From Actinobaculum massiliense (GTDB lineage: Bacteria; Actinomycetota; Actinomycetes; Actinomycetales; Actinomycetaceae), in contig NZ_LN881717.1 of NCBI RefSeq assembly GCF_001457435.1, forward strand, positions 1,555,144 through 1,619,143: a stretch of DNA of 64,000 nucleotides, written 5' to 3'. Every line of letters begins with the position of its first letter. The first letter of the stretch is position 1. The notes beneath the pieces are model-generated. The model ran no database searches. It worked only from the letters and a program-made list of their open reading frames with translations, and was not told the origin of the DNA. A program made the translations under genes and the position numbers. Positions 1 through 8,798 of the stretch are shown here, piece after piece.

Positions 1-945
1 CAGAATGTCGATAATGGCGGTGGCGCGCTGGTCGCGCAGGGCATAGTAAATGCGCGGCATGACCGGGAAATGGAAGCACATATGGCATTCGGGTTGCTCG
101 TCCGTTCCGAAGTATTCCACTACGTCATTGGGCCACTGATTCGCCTCGGCAAGCAAAATCGTGCCGGGGAACTCCTCATCCAGCATCGCTCGCACCTTGG
201 CGATAAAAGCGTGGGTTTGCGGTAGATTCTCGCAGTTTGTCCCCTCCTCCTCGTAGAGGTACGGGATGGCGTCCAAGCGCAACCCATCTACCCCGAGATT
301 GCACCAAAAGCGGAAGACGTCCATCACCGCGGCGTGGACCTTGGGGTTTTCGAAGTTAAGATCCGGCTGGTGGGAGAAAAAGCGGTGCCAGTAGTACTGC
401 TTGCGCACCGGGTCGAAAGCCCAATTCGAGGTTTCGGTGTCCACGAAAATAATTCGCGCGTCCGAGTATCCGGCGTCGTCGTCGGCCCACACATAGAAGT
501 CACCGTAGGGACCATCCGGGTTCGAGCGCGAGGACTGGAACCACGGATGGTCGGCGGAGGTGTGGTTGATGACGATGTCGATAATGACGCGGATTCCGCG
601 GTCGTGTGCCTTTTCGACCAGCTCACGGAAATCGTCCATGGTTCCGTACACGGGATCGACGGCGGTGTAGTCGGCGACGTCGTACCCGCCGTCTCTGCCC
701 GGTGACGGATAGAAAGGTGGAATCCAAATGCAATCGATTCCCAGCCACTGGATGTAATCCAAGTGTGAAATCAAGCCCCGGATATCGCCCACGCCGTCGC
801 CATCCGAATCCCCGAAAGCCTTGAGCAAGACCTCGTAGAAAACCGCGTGTTTATACCACTGCGGATCAGGGGTGATTCCGCGCGGGTCGGTTTCTTCCAC
901 GCGGGGTTCGGATTTGGCGGCGTTGACGGAGGGCAGTGATGTCAC
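1..945 (-). CDS. treS: Trehalose synthase / maltose glucosyltransferase (partial, 3' end outside window)
   Basis: The first 315 codons of a GH13 enzyme are visible, running off the left edge. The start is GTG at 945-943, directly after the TAA stop of glgE (TAAGTG), so the two genes are translationally coupled. Seen in the translation: an early WYKHAVFYEV segment, DGDGVGDIRG, the IIDIVINHTSADHPW region and GVDGLRLDAIPYLYE, which carries the nucleophile Asp of the GH13 alpha-amylase clan, then the acid/base region ILLAEANQWP. This order and the spelling HTSADHPWFQ are typical of TreS, which interconverts maltose and trehalose. Placement after glgE fits the actinobacterial TreS-GlgE route from trehalose to alpha-glucan. 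The fused or separate maltokinase (Pep2) is not visible. Confidence 0.9.
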   Translation of the reverse strand, partial: MTSLPSVNAAKSEPRVEETDPRGITPDPQWYKHAVFYEVLLKAFGDSDGDGVGDIRGLISHLDYIQWLGIDCIWIPPFYPSPGRDGGYDVADYTAVDPVYGTMDDFRELVEKAHDRGIRVIIDIVINHTSADHPWFQSSRSNPDGPYGDFYVWADDDAGYSDARIIFVDTETSNWAFDPVRKQYYWHRFFSHQPDLNFENPKVHAAVMDVFRFWCNLGVDGLRLDAIPYLYEEEGTNCENLPQTHAFIAKVRAMLDEEFPGTILLAEANQWPNDVVEYFGTDEQPECHMCFHFPVMPRIYYALRDQRATAIIDIL

Positions 946-3234
946 TTAGAGAACCTTCACGGACAGAATATGAGCGGGCTGATGTGGATCCAGCCGAACG
1001 AAGGGGCGCTCGTTCCAGTAGAACGTGTTCCCGGTCAGTTCGTCGGTCACCTCAATGAGTGGCGCACCGAATTTTGGCGTTACGTTCAGCGGGGTGAGGT
1101 CGAGTTTGACCACCGCCTCCTGCGTATTTGCCGGATCCAGGTTGAGCACCACAATAACGGTATCTGCCTCGCCATCGGGGGTTTCTTCGCTCCGCGCGTG
1201 CTTGGTAAACGAGACCACGTGGTCATTCGTGGTCTCATTGATCGAAATTCCGCGCAGACGTTGCAGAGCGGTGTGGTTCGTGCGGATTTTATTGAGTTGC
1301 ACGAACAGAGCCTGAATTCCGTACGGATCACGCGAGTAATCGCGGGGGCGGAATTCGTACTTCTCGTTGTCGATCATTTCTTCGAAGCCCGGGCGCGGCA
1401 CGTTTTCCACGAACTCGTAGCCGGAGTAAATGCCCCAGGTGGGCGAGCCGGTGGCGGCCAAAATCGCGCGGATCTTCCAGGCGTTGGGTCCGCCGTGCTG
1501 CATATAAGGCGTGAGAATATCGTGCGTGGTGGGCCAAAATGCGGGGCGCAGTACGTGCGCGGTGTCGCGGCCCAGCTCCAGCAGGTATTCCTCAATTTCC
1601 TCTTTGTCATTGCGCCAGGCGAAGTAGCAGTAGGACTGGTGGAAGCCAATCGCCGCCAGGCCCTGCATCATCGGCGGGGCGGTGAAAGCCTCCGCGAGGA
1701 AAATGACTTCCGGATGCTTCAGGCGGAACTCGGCCAGGAGCTTTTGCCAGAAGTTCAGCGGCTTAGTGTGCGGATTATCCACGCGGAAAATCGTTACCCC
1801 GTGGGAAACCCACACTTCTAGCACCCGCTTGATTTCCTCGTATATGCCTTCCGGATCGTTGTCGAAGTTGAGCGGATAAATATCCTGGTACTTCTTGGGC
1901 GGATTCTCCGCGAACGCAATCGTGCCGTCGGCGCGGTGGCTGAACCACTCGGGGTGTTCCTTGAGCCAGGGGTGGTCCGGCGAGCACTGCAGGGCCACGT
2001 CAAGCGCTACTTCCAGGCCTTCTTCCTTGGCCCTACCCACGAAGTAGTCGAAGTCTTCGAAAGTTCCCAGGTCCGGGTGAATTGCATCGTGCCCGCCGTC
2101 CGGGCTGCCGATCGCGTAGGGCGAGCCGGGGTCTCCGGGCTCGGCTACCAGGGTGTTGTTCTTTCCCTTGCGGTCGGTGGTGCCAATGGGGCTGATTGGC
2201 GTCAAGTAGACGACGTCGAAGCCCAGTCCGGCAATGCGAGGGAGATCCTCCGCGGCGCTGCGCAGGGTGCCGGAGTGCCATTCGCCGTCGTCATCCTTCC
2301 AGGCGCCCACCGAGCGCGGGAACATCTCGTACCACGAGCCCACCAAGGCGCGCTCGCGGTCAACCTCCAGCGGGAAGCGGTCCGATTCGGTGACAAAATC
2401 GCACAACGGGTATTCACGTATCACCTCTTCAACCGCGTGGGAGGTGGCTGCAGCGTAGCGAACTTCGAGCGGGATGGTTTTGCGAGTGAGTACATCTATC
2501 GCGTCTCGAATAACTTGACGGTTTTCCCCAGTTCGCGGCAGGCTCTTGAGTACGCGCTTAAGGAGCTGCTCTGCCTCAAGGAACACGAGGTCAACGTCCT
2601 GGCGTAGGGGGAGCTTGGCCTCGGCATTGTGGCGCCAGGTGGCCAGTGGATCGGACCAGGAGCGCACAAAGAAGGTGTAGTTCGCGATTTCGGGCGGGGT
2701 GAGCCAGCCCTGGTAGCGGCTCAGACCGGGGCGAATAAGCTCCATCGGGGCGGACTGGATTTCCTCGCCGGCCTCATTGACCAGCACGGCCTCACAGGCG
2801 AACAAATCGTGCCCCTCGCGCCACACCGTGGCCTGGACGGGGAAGGCTTCGCGCACGGTGGCCTTGGCCGGCCAGGAGCCGTTTTGCACCTGCGGCATCA
2901 CGTCCATAATCGGGATGCGGCCGATGTTTCCATAGGGCGCTGGAGTGGGTGCGACCGGGCTCGCCGGATCCTGCGCAAGAGCCTTTTCAATCCGCTTTTC
3001 GTCGGCGGTGGAGGTGTTGGCGCGGCTCGTTGGCTGTTTGGCGGCGGGCGCTTTCGCGCGCGGCTTCTTTGCTGCGGGCTTGCGAGCGGCCGACTTGGCC
3101 GGTGTCTTGCGGGCCGGCGCGCGCTTTGCGGTGGGCTTGGTGGGCTTGGCGGGCGTCGCGGAGGAATCCTCCGGGGCGGGCGCGGCTACGGGTGTCGCGG
3201 GTTTCTTCTTTTCATTTGGTGTTGCGGTGCTCAC
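946..3234 (-). CDS. glgE: Alpha-1,4-glucan:maltose-1-phosphate maltosyltransferase
   Basis: 762 residues; GH13 subfamily 3 enzyme that transfers maltosyl units from maltose-1-phosphate to alpha-glucan. The start is GTG (MSTATPNEKK). Residues 1 to about 95 are a low-complexity Ala/Lys/Pro tail with repeated PAKPTKPTAKR and ARKPAAKK-like stretches, which is not part of the usual enzyme. The recognisable fold begins near IGRIPIMDVMPQVQNG and continues with the N-terminal domain and catalytic barrel: YLTPISPIG, the nucleophile region TIFRVDNPHTK, the acid/base region VIFLAEAFT and the C-terminal beta domain. It forms a tight operon with treS. The upstream permease ends 119 bases away. The tail may bind polyanions or be disordered; this is inference. 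Confidence 0.92.
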   Translation of the reverse strand: MSTATPNEKKKPATPVAAPAPEDSSATPAKPTKPTAKRAPARKTPAKSAARKPAAKKPRAKAPAAKQPTSRANTSTADEKRIEKALAQDPASPVAPTPAPYGNIGRIPIMDVMPQVQNGSWPAKATVREAFPVQATVWREGHDLFACEAVLVNEAGEEIQSAPMELIRPGLSRYQGWLTPPEIANYTFFVRSWSDPLATWRHNAEAKLPLRQDVDLVFLEAEQLLKRVLKSLPRTGENRQVIRDAIDVLTRKTIPLEVRYAAATSHAVEEVIREYPLCDFVTESDRFPLEVDRERALVGSWYEMFPRSVGAWKDDDGEWHSGTLRSAAEDLPRIAGLGFDVVYLTPISPIGTTDRKGKNNTLVAEPGDPGSPYAIGSPDGGHDAIHPDLGTFEDFDYFVGRAKEEGLEVALDVALQCSPDHPWLKEHPEWFSHRADGTIAFAENPPKKYQDIYPLNFDNDPEGIYEEIKRVLEVWVSHGVTIFRVDNPHTKPLNFWQKLLAEFRLKHPEVIFLAEAFTAPPMMQGLAAIGFHQSYCYFAWRNDKEEIEEYLLELGRDTAHVLRPAFWPTTHDILTPYMQHGGPNAWKIRAILAATGSPTWGIYSGYEFVENVPRPGFEEMIDNEKYEFRPRDYSRDPYGIQALFVQLNKIRTNHTALQRLRGISINETTNDHVVSFTKHARSEETPDGEADTVIVVLNLDPANTQEAVVKLDLTPLNVTPKFGAPLIEVTDELTGNTFYWNERPFVRLDPHQPAHILSVKVL

Positions 3235-3353
3235 ATGCCTAGCCTAAACGGTTTTCGTCACCACTGCACGGTTCGATCGGCCCGCGTAGGCGCTGGGCGC
3301 TGGGTGGTGGGCGCGGGGCGCTGGCATCTCACGCGCGGACCGCCGCCGGCTCG

Positions 3354-6221
3354 CTACGCGAGAAGCTCTGGTAGGGGGCGGCGTTGCAGGAGAGCGGCAG
3401 GAATGAATCCGACGGCCAGGGTTGCCAAGGTGTAGCCGCCGGCTACCAACGCGGCAATAATAAACGTCCGCGAACTCGGTTCGCTGAAAGGCAAGGTTAC
3501 GAGGAGGCTCAGCGCCGCGCCGGCAAAAGCGCCGCTGAGACCTACACACAAGCTCTGGGCCAAGATCGCTCGTCGAATTGCGGCGGGCCGCCAGCCGACC
3601 GCGTGGAGGATACCGTAAACTCGGGCATCCTCCACCGCGCCGATCCACAGCACCACGCCCACCGCCACCAGCCCGAGCACCGCCAGCACGCAAATTGCGA
3701 TTAGATCTGGCGTGCGTACGCGCACCGAAACTGTTTCCCCAAGCATGCTTCCCACCAGCTGGCCTTGGAAGGCATCAATAAGCCACACCGTGAGATTAAT
3801 GGTCGCCGCGGCGAGGGCCACCGCGCTCGCGGCGGTAAAGAAGCGAGCGGGCCGGTGCGAAATTCTTTGCATACCCAGCCGGGCGGGGCCCCACGCCCGC
3901 GCAAGCTCGGCGCCATCGCGCGCGGCTACCAGGGAATCTGCGCGGCTGTTTGCGAGGGAATGCGCGCTACCTTTTGTGTCCGAACGCGCGCGGCTAGATT
4001 GCGTCCGCCGTTTGGGCGCGTAGGGGAGTATGGCCTGTAGCGGGCTGATCCTGGTAGCGGAGAGCGCGGTAGGTAGACCCGCAGCGAGGGTTACCAGCAA
4101 AGCCAGCGGAATAGTCACGAGCGGCCACCACAGCGGCGCGTTTAATCCCAGGAACGGGAGTGCGGCATAGGCCAGCACGGCTCCGATAAACCCGCCAAGT
4201 ACGCCAATGATCGTTAGCTCGGCGAGCAGGAGCCGCAGGATTGACGTGGGTCTCCAGCCGGTAGCGCTGAGTATTCCGAGTTCTCGGCGTTTGGCGCGAA
4301 TCATCGCGGAGGCGGCCATTGCTACGGTGAGAGTTGCCGAGATAATAATTACCCACGCGAGCGCCAAGGATTTGTGATCGAGTGCGGTGGAGATGGTAGC
4401 GGTGACGCCTTTCTTTGACCACGGATTGTGTAGGCGTAGCCCGGGGGCGTGGGTAAAGCCATCGGTGGTCGGGGCGGTAAGGGTTATGTTTTGAACCGCG
4501 AGGGATGATCCCGTCATAATGTCAACGTCCAAGCCGGTGGCCTCCGCAATTTTTTCTGCGACCACGCGAATTCTTTCGGTTGCCACTTCGTTGAAATCGT
4601 TAATTCCGCTAATGCGCACCCGGATCGCCGAGATGGGGGCGCGAGTGAGCTCGGGGTCGACGGTAGAAAAACCTGCAATGAAGGCATCCAAACTGGTGAG
4701 GAGAGCCGGTGGCTGTTGGCTATAGCCCGCGGGGTTCAGATCCGGGCGGTACTCCGAACTTCCTAGTTCCCGGGTGGTCGCCTCATCGGCGGCCGCAATC
4801 GGAATTCGCTGATAGGTCGTCAGCGGTGCGACGCCGCCGCTTTGGCCATCTGCCGCGGTCAGGAGCGTTGCGTCGTAAATTCCTACCGGCACCAGCAGGG
4901 GCGTGGTGGAGTCGGGCGACGGGCCGGTGGCTGAACCCGTATCTCCCGAAATGGGTGCCTCGGCAACCGTTGTTACTTCGCGGAAAGAGGGCCCGAGGCT
5001 TCCCGGGGAAGGTAATTCGAAGTCGTCCTTATAACGCGACGGCGAACCTTCGACGACGATGCCTTCAGCGGGGCTAGCTTGATAGGAAATCGGCCCTGAG
5101 CGCTGAAAGTGAGGGACGGCGATGGCACGTGATATGTGCCCCTCACGTGCGGGCTCTTGCGGATTGTGCTCGCGCAAGAACTCTTTCCAGTAAGCATCGG
5201 CACCGGCGGTGAGTGTCGCGGTTCTTTCCGCGGGCGCCTGGGCAATGCGGCGGCCCAGATCCGCGTCGAGCGGACCGGTGAAATACTCCTCGGCCAGCGA
5301 GGCAGGGAGCGCCTCCACTTGCGCGTTTATCGACACATCGGGATCGCCCAGGCTTTTCGTCAACATCACCGGCAGATAACGAACGTCTTTGGAGGGAAGA
5401 CTGCCTAGTGGTTGGTATTGCGCGTGGCCGAGGGTATCCGCGCGGCTGAGATAGCGGCCGCTGGTCACGGTTTTATCGAGGCCAACCAGCTGTGCTTCAG
5501 CTTCAGGATCCACGGCCGCAAATGGGAGTTGCAGGGAAACCGCGGGCGTTAGCAGAGTGGGACGCGGTTCGTTCCCCGCTCCCGATTCGGCGGCAGATGG
5601 CCTCCCTTGGCAGGTAACAGCAATGTCAAACCCGGGATCAGTGAGTCCGCAGATTTCGCGTTCGGCGCCTGGGTCTAACTCCGTTATCGATAACGCGCCC
5701 CCGGTACCGGTGCCAACGTGAATTGGATTAGGGGTGTAGTAATTAACGAGTTCGATTGGAGCGGTGGTATAGCGGCCATTTCGAGCTGAAAGAGCTATTC
5801 GGGAGCGCAGGAATGTTCTCTGTTCCGCGTTATCAACCAGTTCGGAAACGTCAAGTTTGGCCGTCGAGGCAGATAGCGGAATGGTACCAATCATGGCGAT
5901 CGGTGCCGCCACCTCCACATCCGCAATTGAGCGGATATCCTCTAGCTGGTCAGTGGTTATTCCGCCGTAGATTCCCGCCAGGAAATTCGGTTCAACCAGG
6001 CTAGAGCTTTTTTCGACGTCGTTGCGGGAACCGGCCGGGCGAATCAGGACGTCGTACGACCCGCGCCAGTTTGAAGCTAGGGTTTCTTCAACTTCCAGGC
6101 GTTGCGTAGTAGTGGCGGTGGTAAGAAGAACAAATGCGGGGATAGCGATGATGAGAGCAAGAAGGAGGGTAGCTACCCGCCGGAAATCATGGCGTACATT
6201 TTCCCAGGCGAATCGAAGCAT
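3354..6221 (-). CDS. FtsX-like ABC transporter permease (MacB/BceB-type)
   Basis: 955 residues. An N-terminal membrane segment (about 15-35, LLLALIIAIPAFVLL) is followed by a very large extracytoplasmic region of about 570 residues. Next comes an FtsX repeat with three or four membrane spans (about 615-735, with AKRRELGILSATGWRP), then a further span near 795 and a second FtsX repeat (about 840-955, with VYGILHAVGWRPAAIR). The duplicated GWRP signature is typical of this permease family. The ATG lies one base after the stop of the ATPase gene, and the SD AGGAGGTG overlaps that stop, so the two are coupled. Substrate is unknown. The family includes lipoprotein releasers, peptide exporters and antimicrobial-peptide resistance pumps. 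The large outer domain points to work at the cell surface. Confidence 0.88.
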   Translation of the reverse strand: MLRFAWENVRHDFRRVATLLLALIIAIPAFVLLTTATTTQRLEVEETLASNWRGSYDVLIRPAGSRNDVEKSSSLVEPNFLAGIYGGITTDQLEDIRSIADVEVAAPIAMIGTIPLSASTAKLDVSELVDNAEQRTFLRSRIALSARNGRYTTAPIELVNYYTPNPIHVGTGTGGALSITELDPGAEREICGLTDPGFDIAVTCQGRPSAAESGAGNEPRPTLLTPAVSLQLPFAAVDPEAEAQLVGLDKTVTSGRYLSRADTLGHAQYQPLGSLPSKDVRYLPVMLTKSLGDPDVSINAQVEALPASLAEEYFTGPLDADLGRRIAQAPAERTATLTAGADAYWKEFLREHNPQEPAREGHISRAIAVPHFQRSGPISYQASPAEGIVVEGSPSRYKDDFELPSPGSLGPSFREVTTVAEAPISGDTGSATGPSPDSTTPLLVPVGIYDATLLTAADGQSGGVAPLTTYQRIPIAAADEATTRELGSSEYRPDLNPAGYSQQPPALLTSLDAFIAGFSTVDPELTRAPISAIRVRISGINDFNEVATERIRVVAEKIAEATGLDVDIMTGSSLAVQNITLTAPTTDGFTHAPGLRLHNPWSKKGVTATISTALDHKSLALAWVIIISATLTVAMAASAMIRAKRRELGILSATGWRPTSILRLLLAELTIIGVLGGFIGAVLAYAALPFLGLNAPLWWPLVTIPLALLVTLAAGLPTALSATRISPLQAILPYAPKRRTQSSRARSDTKGSAHSLANSRADSLVAARDGAELARAWGPARLGMQRISHRPARFFTAASAVALAAATINLTVWLIDAFQGQLVGSMLGETVSVRVRTPDLIAICVLAVLGLVAVGVVLWIGAVEDARVYGILHAVGWRPAAIRRAILAQSLCVGLSGAFAGAALSLLVTLPFSEPSSRTFIIAALVAGGYTLATLAVGFIPAALLQRRPLPELLA

Positions 6222-6222
6222 T

Positions 6223-6990
6223 TCACCTCCTGCCAGAAGGGAGCGCTTCGGTAGCTACGCCGTCGTGAATCTCAATCACTCTTTCCATGCGAGCGGCAAG
6301 AGCGAGATCGTGTGTAGCCAGAATTAACGTAATGTTTTTCGCCGTATGTAGCTCCAACAGTAAATCCGCTATTTTCTGCGAGTTCGCGGAGTCGAGATTG
6401 CCGGTGGGCTCATCAGCAAGAATTAAGGCGGGCTCAACCGCGAGCGCGCGAGCAATCGCGACCCGCTGTTGCTGGCCGCCCGAAAGCTGGCTGGGATAAG
6501 CGTCGGCGCGGCTGGCCAACCCCACGAGGTCGAGTGCAGTCTTCACCCGCTCCGCGTGTTTTCCGCGCGGCGTCCGCCCGATCAGGGGAGCGGCAACGTT
6601 CTGAGCGACGGTGAGCGAATCAATGAGGTGGAATTGCTGGAAAACAAAGCCGACGCGTGAGCGGTAGTCCGCGCGGTCCTTGCCGCGTAAGTCAGTAATA
6701 ACGCGCCCATCAACCGTGATGCTTCCGCTGTCGGGGGTATCGATTAAACCGATGAGGTGCAGCAAGGTTGATTTCCCGGAACCGGACGGGCCGACCAAAG
6801 CTACAGATTGCCCGTGTGCTATGGAGAGGGAAACATCTCTGGCGGCATGCAAAATATCGCCTTCCGGGGTCGTGTATTTTTTACATATTTCTCTGGTCTC
6901 TACGAAAGAATCAGCGGAAGGAGATTCATTCCCCAATGTATGTAAGGGCGAGTGTGAGTCAGGCTGAATACAGTGATCTTTCTCAGACAT
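6223..6990 (-). CDS. ABC transporter ATP-binding protein (LolD/MacB family)
   Basis: About 255 residues from the preferred ATG at 6990, which has GGAAGG about 9 bases upstream. An in-frame ATG at 7029 would add 13 residues but has AAAGGA directly touching the start codon. Seen: Walker [11 protein letters not shown]-loop VFQQFHL, signature [15 protein letters not shown], Walker [14 protein letters not shown] and the H-loop ATHDLALA. These assign it to the FtsX-partner ATPase class. It energises the adjacent permease and is the first gene of the pair. A 14-bp perfect inverted repeat 80 bases upstream may control it. Confidence 0.93.
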   Translation of the reverse strand: MSEKDHCIQPDSHSPLHTLGNESPSADSFVETREICKKYTTPEGDILHAARDVSLSIAHGQSVALVGPSGSGKSTLLHLIGLIDTPDSGSITVDGRVITDLRGKDRADYRSRVGFVFQQFHLIDSLTVAQNVAAPLIGRTPRGKHAERVKTALDLVGLASRADAYPSQLSGGQQQRVAIARALAVEPALILADEPTGNLDSANSQKIADLLLELHTAKNITLILATHDLALAARMERVIEIHDGVATEALPSGRR

Positions 6991-7068
6991 ATAAAAATTC
7001 CTTCCACTCTCTTTACTGAAAGAGGCCATTCCTTTACTCTTAATTTATGCTAACAAAAGTTATTTTCC

Positions 7069-7102
7069 GTCACGATATTTTCGAGCAGGAAAATATCGTG
7101 AC
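7069..7102. promoter_or_regulatory. 14-bp perfect inverted repeat, probable operator
   Basis: GTCACGATATTTTC at 7069-7082 and its exact reverse complement at 7089-7102 are separated by six bases (GAGCAG). The dyad lies in the divergent region between the ABC ATPase (minus) and the small secreted protein (plus). No T run follows on either strand, so an operator is more likely than a terminator. On the minus strand it abuts a possible promoter, with CATAAA or TAAATT as -10 near 7046. No regulator gene lies next to it. Confidence 0.6.
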
Positions 7103-7116
7103 CCAATAAGAGAGTT

Positions 7117-7497
7117 TTGCAGGCAATGGGGGCGATGCTGGTCGGAGCGGTTTCCCTTGCCTCGTCGGGTACTGCTTTCGCGGCTGATCGAGGAAAAGAT
7201 CCGGCTCGTTTCCATGAAGTTCCCGCTATCGATACAACGGTTCCCCTGTATTTGATTCGTTATAACTGGGTACTTGTGCAACGTATCGGGGCGGATAACT
7301 GGGCTTATTGCGCGGCACGTGCAGCTAAAATGAACCAACAACGCGACGGGTATTGGATAAAGCGTTACGAATGCAAGATCGGCGGGCCGCAGGGTAGTGG
7401 GCTTTATGCACTAATGAGAGATTATGTGTCTTTGGTACGTATGAGCGCGGGTTTCGGTTCTGATTTACGAAATTCGGGGCTGGGCACTGAATCGTAG
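7117..7497 (+). CDS. Small secreted two-cysteine protein, function unknown
   Basis: 126 residues from a TTG start. A hydrophobic stretch (AMLVGAVSLASSGTAFA) followed by A-D reads as a signal peptide with cleavage after AFA. The mature part has about 100 residues and exactly two cysteines, in NWAYCAAR and IKRYECKIGG, about 25 residues apart, which could form one disulfide. The pattern C...GYW...C recalls small secreted proteins of actinobacteria, but no family was recognised. The start is odd: the positive n-region expected of a signal peptide (Asn-Lys-Arg-Val) is encoded in frame just before the TTG, after a TGA at 7099. It is divergent from the ABC pair. Lactococcin-972-type bacteriocin was considered, but the mature sequence does not match. 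Confidence 0.55.
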   Translation: MQAMGAMLVGAVSLASSGTAFAADRGKDPARFHEVPAIDTTVPLYLIRYNWVLVQRIGADNWAYCAARAAKMNQQRDGYWIKRYECKIGGPQGSGLYALMRDYVSLVRMSAGFGSDLRNSGLGTES

Positions 7498-7534
7498 TTA
7501 GGTAGTCGCTACCAGTAGCCAGCCCCGAATTTCG
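7468..7534. terminator. Bidirectional nested stem-loop between convergent genes
   Basis: A 16-bp perfect inverted repeat (7468-7483 with 7519-7534; arms contain ATTCGGGGCTGG and CCAGCCCCGAAT) encloses a second small hairpin GGTAG-TCG-CTACC at 7501-7513. The left arm overlaps the last codons of the secreted protein gene. The right arm lies just before the trpS stop. There is no strong T run, and the terminator role is inferred from the convergent position. Confidence 0.6.
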
Positions 7535-7551
7535 GGTTAAGTAAATGCGAA

Positions 7552-8652
7552 CTAGTAATTCATATTCATGGCCGCGCGCACTTCGCGAAGCGTTTCATTG
7601 GCGCGCTCGTTGGCGATCTCGTTTCCGCGCTTAATAATGCCTTCGATATAGCCCGGATCCGCCTCCAATTCGGCGCGGCGGGCGCGAATCGGGGCCAGCA
7701 TCTCGTTGAGCGCCTCGGTGGCCATTTTCTTGAGGGTCCCGGATCCGCCGTCGCCGATTTCTTCAGCGAGCTCCACGGGATCGCGATCGAGCGCGAACGC
7801 CGTCATCAGTACCAGGTTAGAAACCTCAGGGCGGTTTTCCGGATCGTAGGTGATGTGGCGCTCCGAATCGGTCACCGCCTTCTTGAGGCGCTTCGCGGTT
7901 TCGTCGGCCGTCATCTTCAGCTCGATGGTGTTTCCGCGCGACTTGCTCATCTTCTGCCCGTCCAGGCCCAGGATCGATGCGCCGCCCGATAGGAGTGCCT
8001 GCGGGCGCGGGAAGACTGGCTCATCCGTGCCTGCGGGGTGGCCGTATCGGGCCTCGAAGCGGTCCGCGATAACTCGCGCCTGCTCCAGGTGGGGAAGCTG
8101 ATCCTTGCCCACCGGCACCAGGTTTGCCTTGCAGAAGAGGATGTCCGCGGCTTGGTGGACGGGGTAAGTCAGGAGGAGGCCGGACATCGGCCGCCCGCCC
8201 GTGGCCTCGTGTTCGGCCTTCACGGTGGGGTTGCGGTACAGCTCCGAATCGGTCACCACCGAGAGGAAGGGAAGCATGAGCTCATTGAGCGCCGGAATGG
8301 CCGAGTGCGTGAAAATCACGGACTTTTCAGGATCCAGTCCCACCGCCAAATAATCGGTGGCGAGCGAATGGACGCGCTCGGTGAGCGGGCCGGTGCCATC
8401 GCGGTCGGTAATCACCTGGAAATCGGCAATCACCAGCCAGGTTTCCACCCCTCGCCGCTGCAGAGTCACCCGGTTACGTAGGGAACCGAAGTAATGGCCA
8501 AGATGGAGATTTCCGGTGGGGCGATCCCCGGTGAGGACGCGAAATTCGGAGGGGTCCTCGGCAATTTTCTGCTCGATTTTATTGCTTACCTCGAGCGCGT
8601 GACGCAAGGACGCATCTGACGTTGCCTGTTCTAGCGATTCCTCAACACCCAT
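7552..8652 (-). CDS. trpS: Tryptophanyl-tRNA synthetase
   Basis: 366 residues, normal for bacterial TrpRS, a cytoplasmic class I aminoacyl-tRNA synthetase that charges tRNA-Trp. Seen: a HIGH-like motif in GNLHLGHYFGSLRN, the KMSKS loop as KMSKSRGNTI, and the C-terminal helical region ending REVRAAMNMNY. About 45 N-terminal residues precede the usual start of the Rossmann domain (FRVLTGDRPTGNLHLG), which is a little longer than many homologues. It is transcribed alone. A small inverted repeat (CACGAG/CTCGTG) lies in the 146-base upstream region. No T-box was seen. Confidence 0.96.
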   Translation of the reverse strand: MGVEESLEQATSDASLRHALEVSNKIEQKIAEDPSEFRVLTGDRPTGNLHLGHYFGSLRNRVTLQRRGVETWLVIADFQVITDRDGTGPLTERVHSLATDYLAVGLDPEKSVIFTHSAIPALNELMLPFLSVVTDSELYRNPTVKAEHEATGGRPMSGLLLTYPVHQAADILFCKANLVPVGKDQLPHLEQARVIADRFEARYGHPAGTDEPVFPRPQALLSGGASILGLDGQKMSKSRGNTIELKMTADETAKRLKKAVTDSERHITYDPENRPEVSNLVLMTAFALDRDPVELAEEIGDGGSGTLKKMATEALNEMLAPIRARRAELEADPGYIEGIIKRGNEIANERANETLREVRAAMNMNY

Positions 8653-8798
8653 GGTTCTCTTTTCGTTCTCTTTATATTCATGTGGTTTTTCTTCACGAGC
8701 TGTAGTGTGACAACTCGTGGGGTTTGTGGCCCGTTGACGGTGTGATCGGAGCTCACAATGGCTTTAACCGTCCTCTATCCTAACGGCACTGACCTAGA

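Noticed and set aside
324..824. ORFs on both strands within the first 900 bases
   Set aside because: They overlap the treS frame, which matches a GH13 enzyme codon by codon; the others are shadow frames.
970..3435. Long plus-strand ORFs opposite glgE (for example 970-1821 and 2629-3435)
   Set aside because: Antisense frames of a GC-rich gene; translations are Arg/Gly/Ala rich without family features.
7060..7341. Minus-strand ORF opposite the small secreted protein
   Set aside because: It overlaps the dyad and lacks protein-like features; the plus-strand frame has a signal peptide.
7117..7497. Lactococcin-972-type bacteriocin with its ABC transporter
   Set aside because: The gene arrangement is reminiscent, but the mature sequence lacks the expected pattern and the permease is a standard FtsX type.
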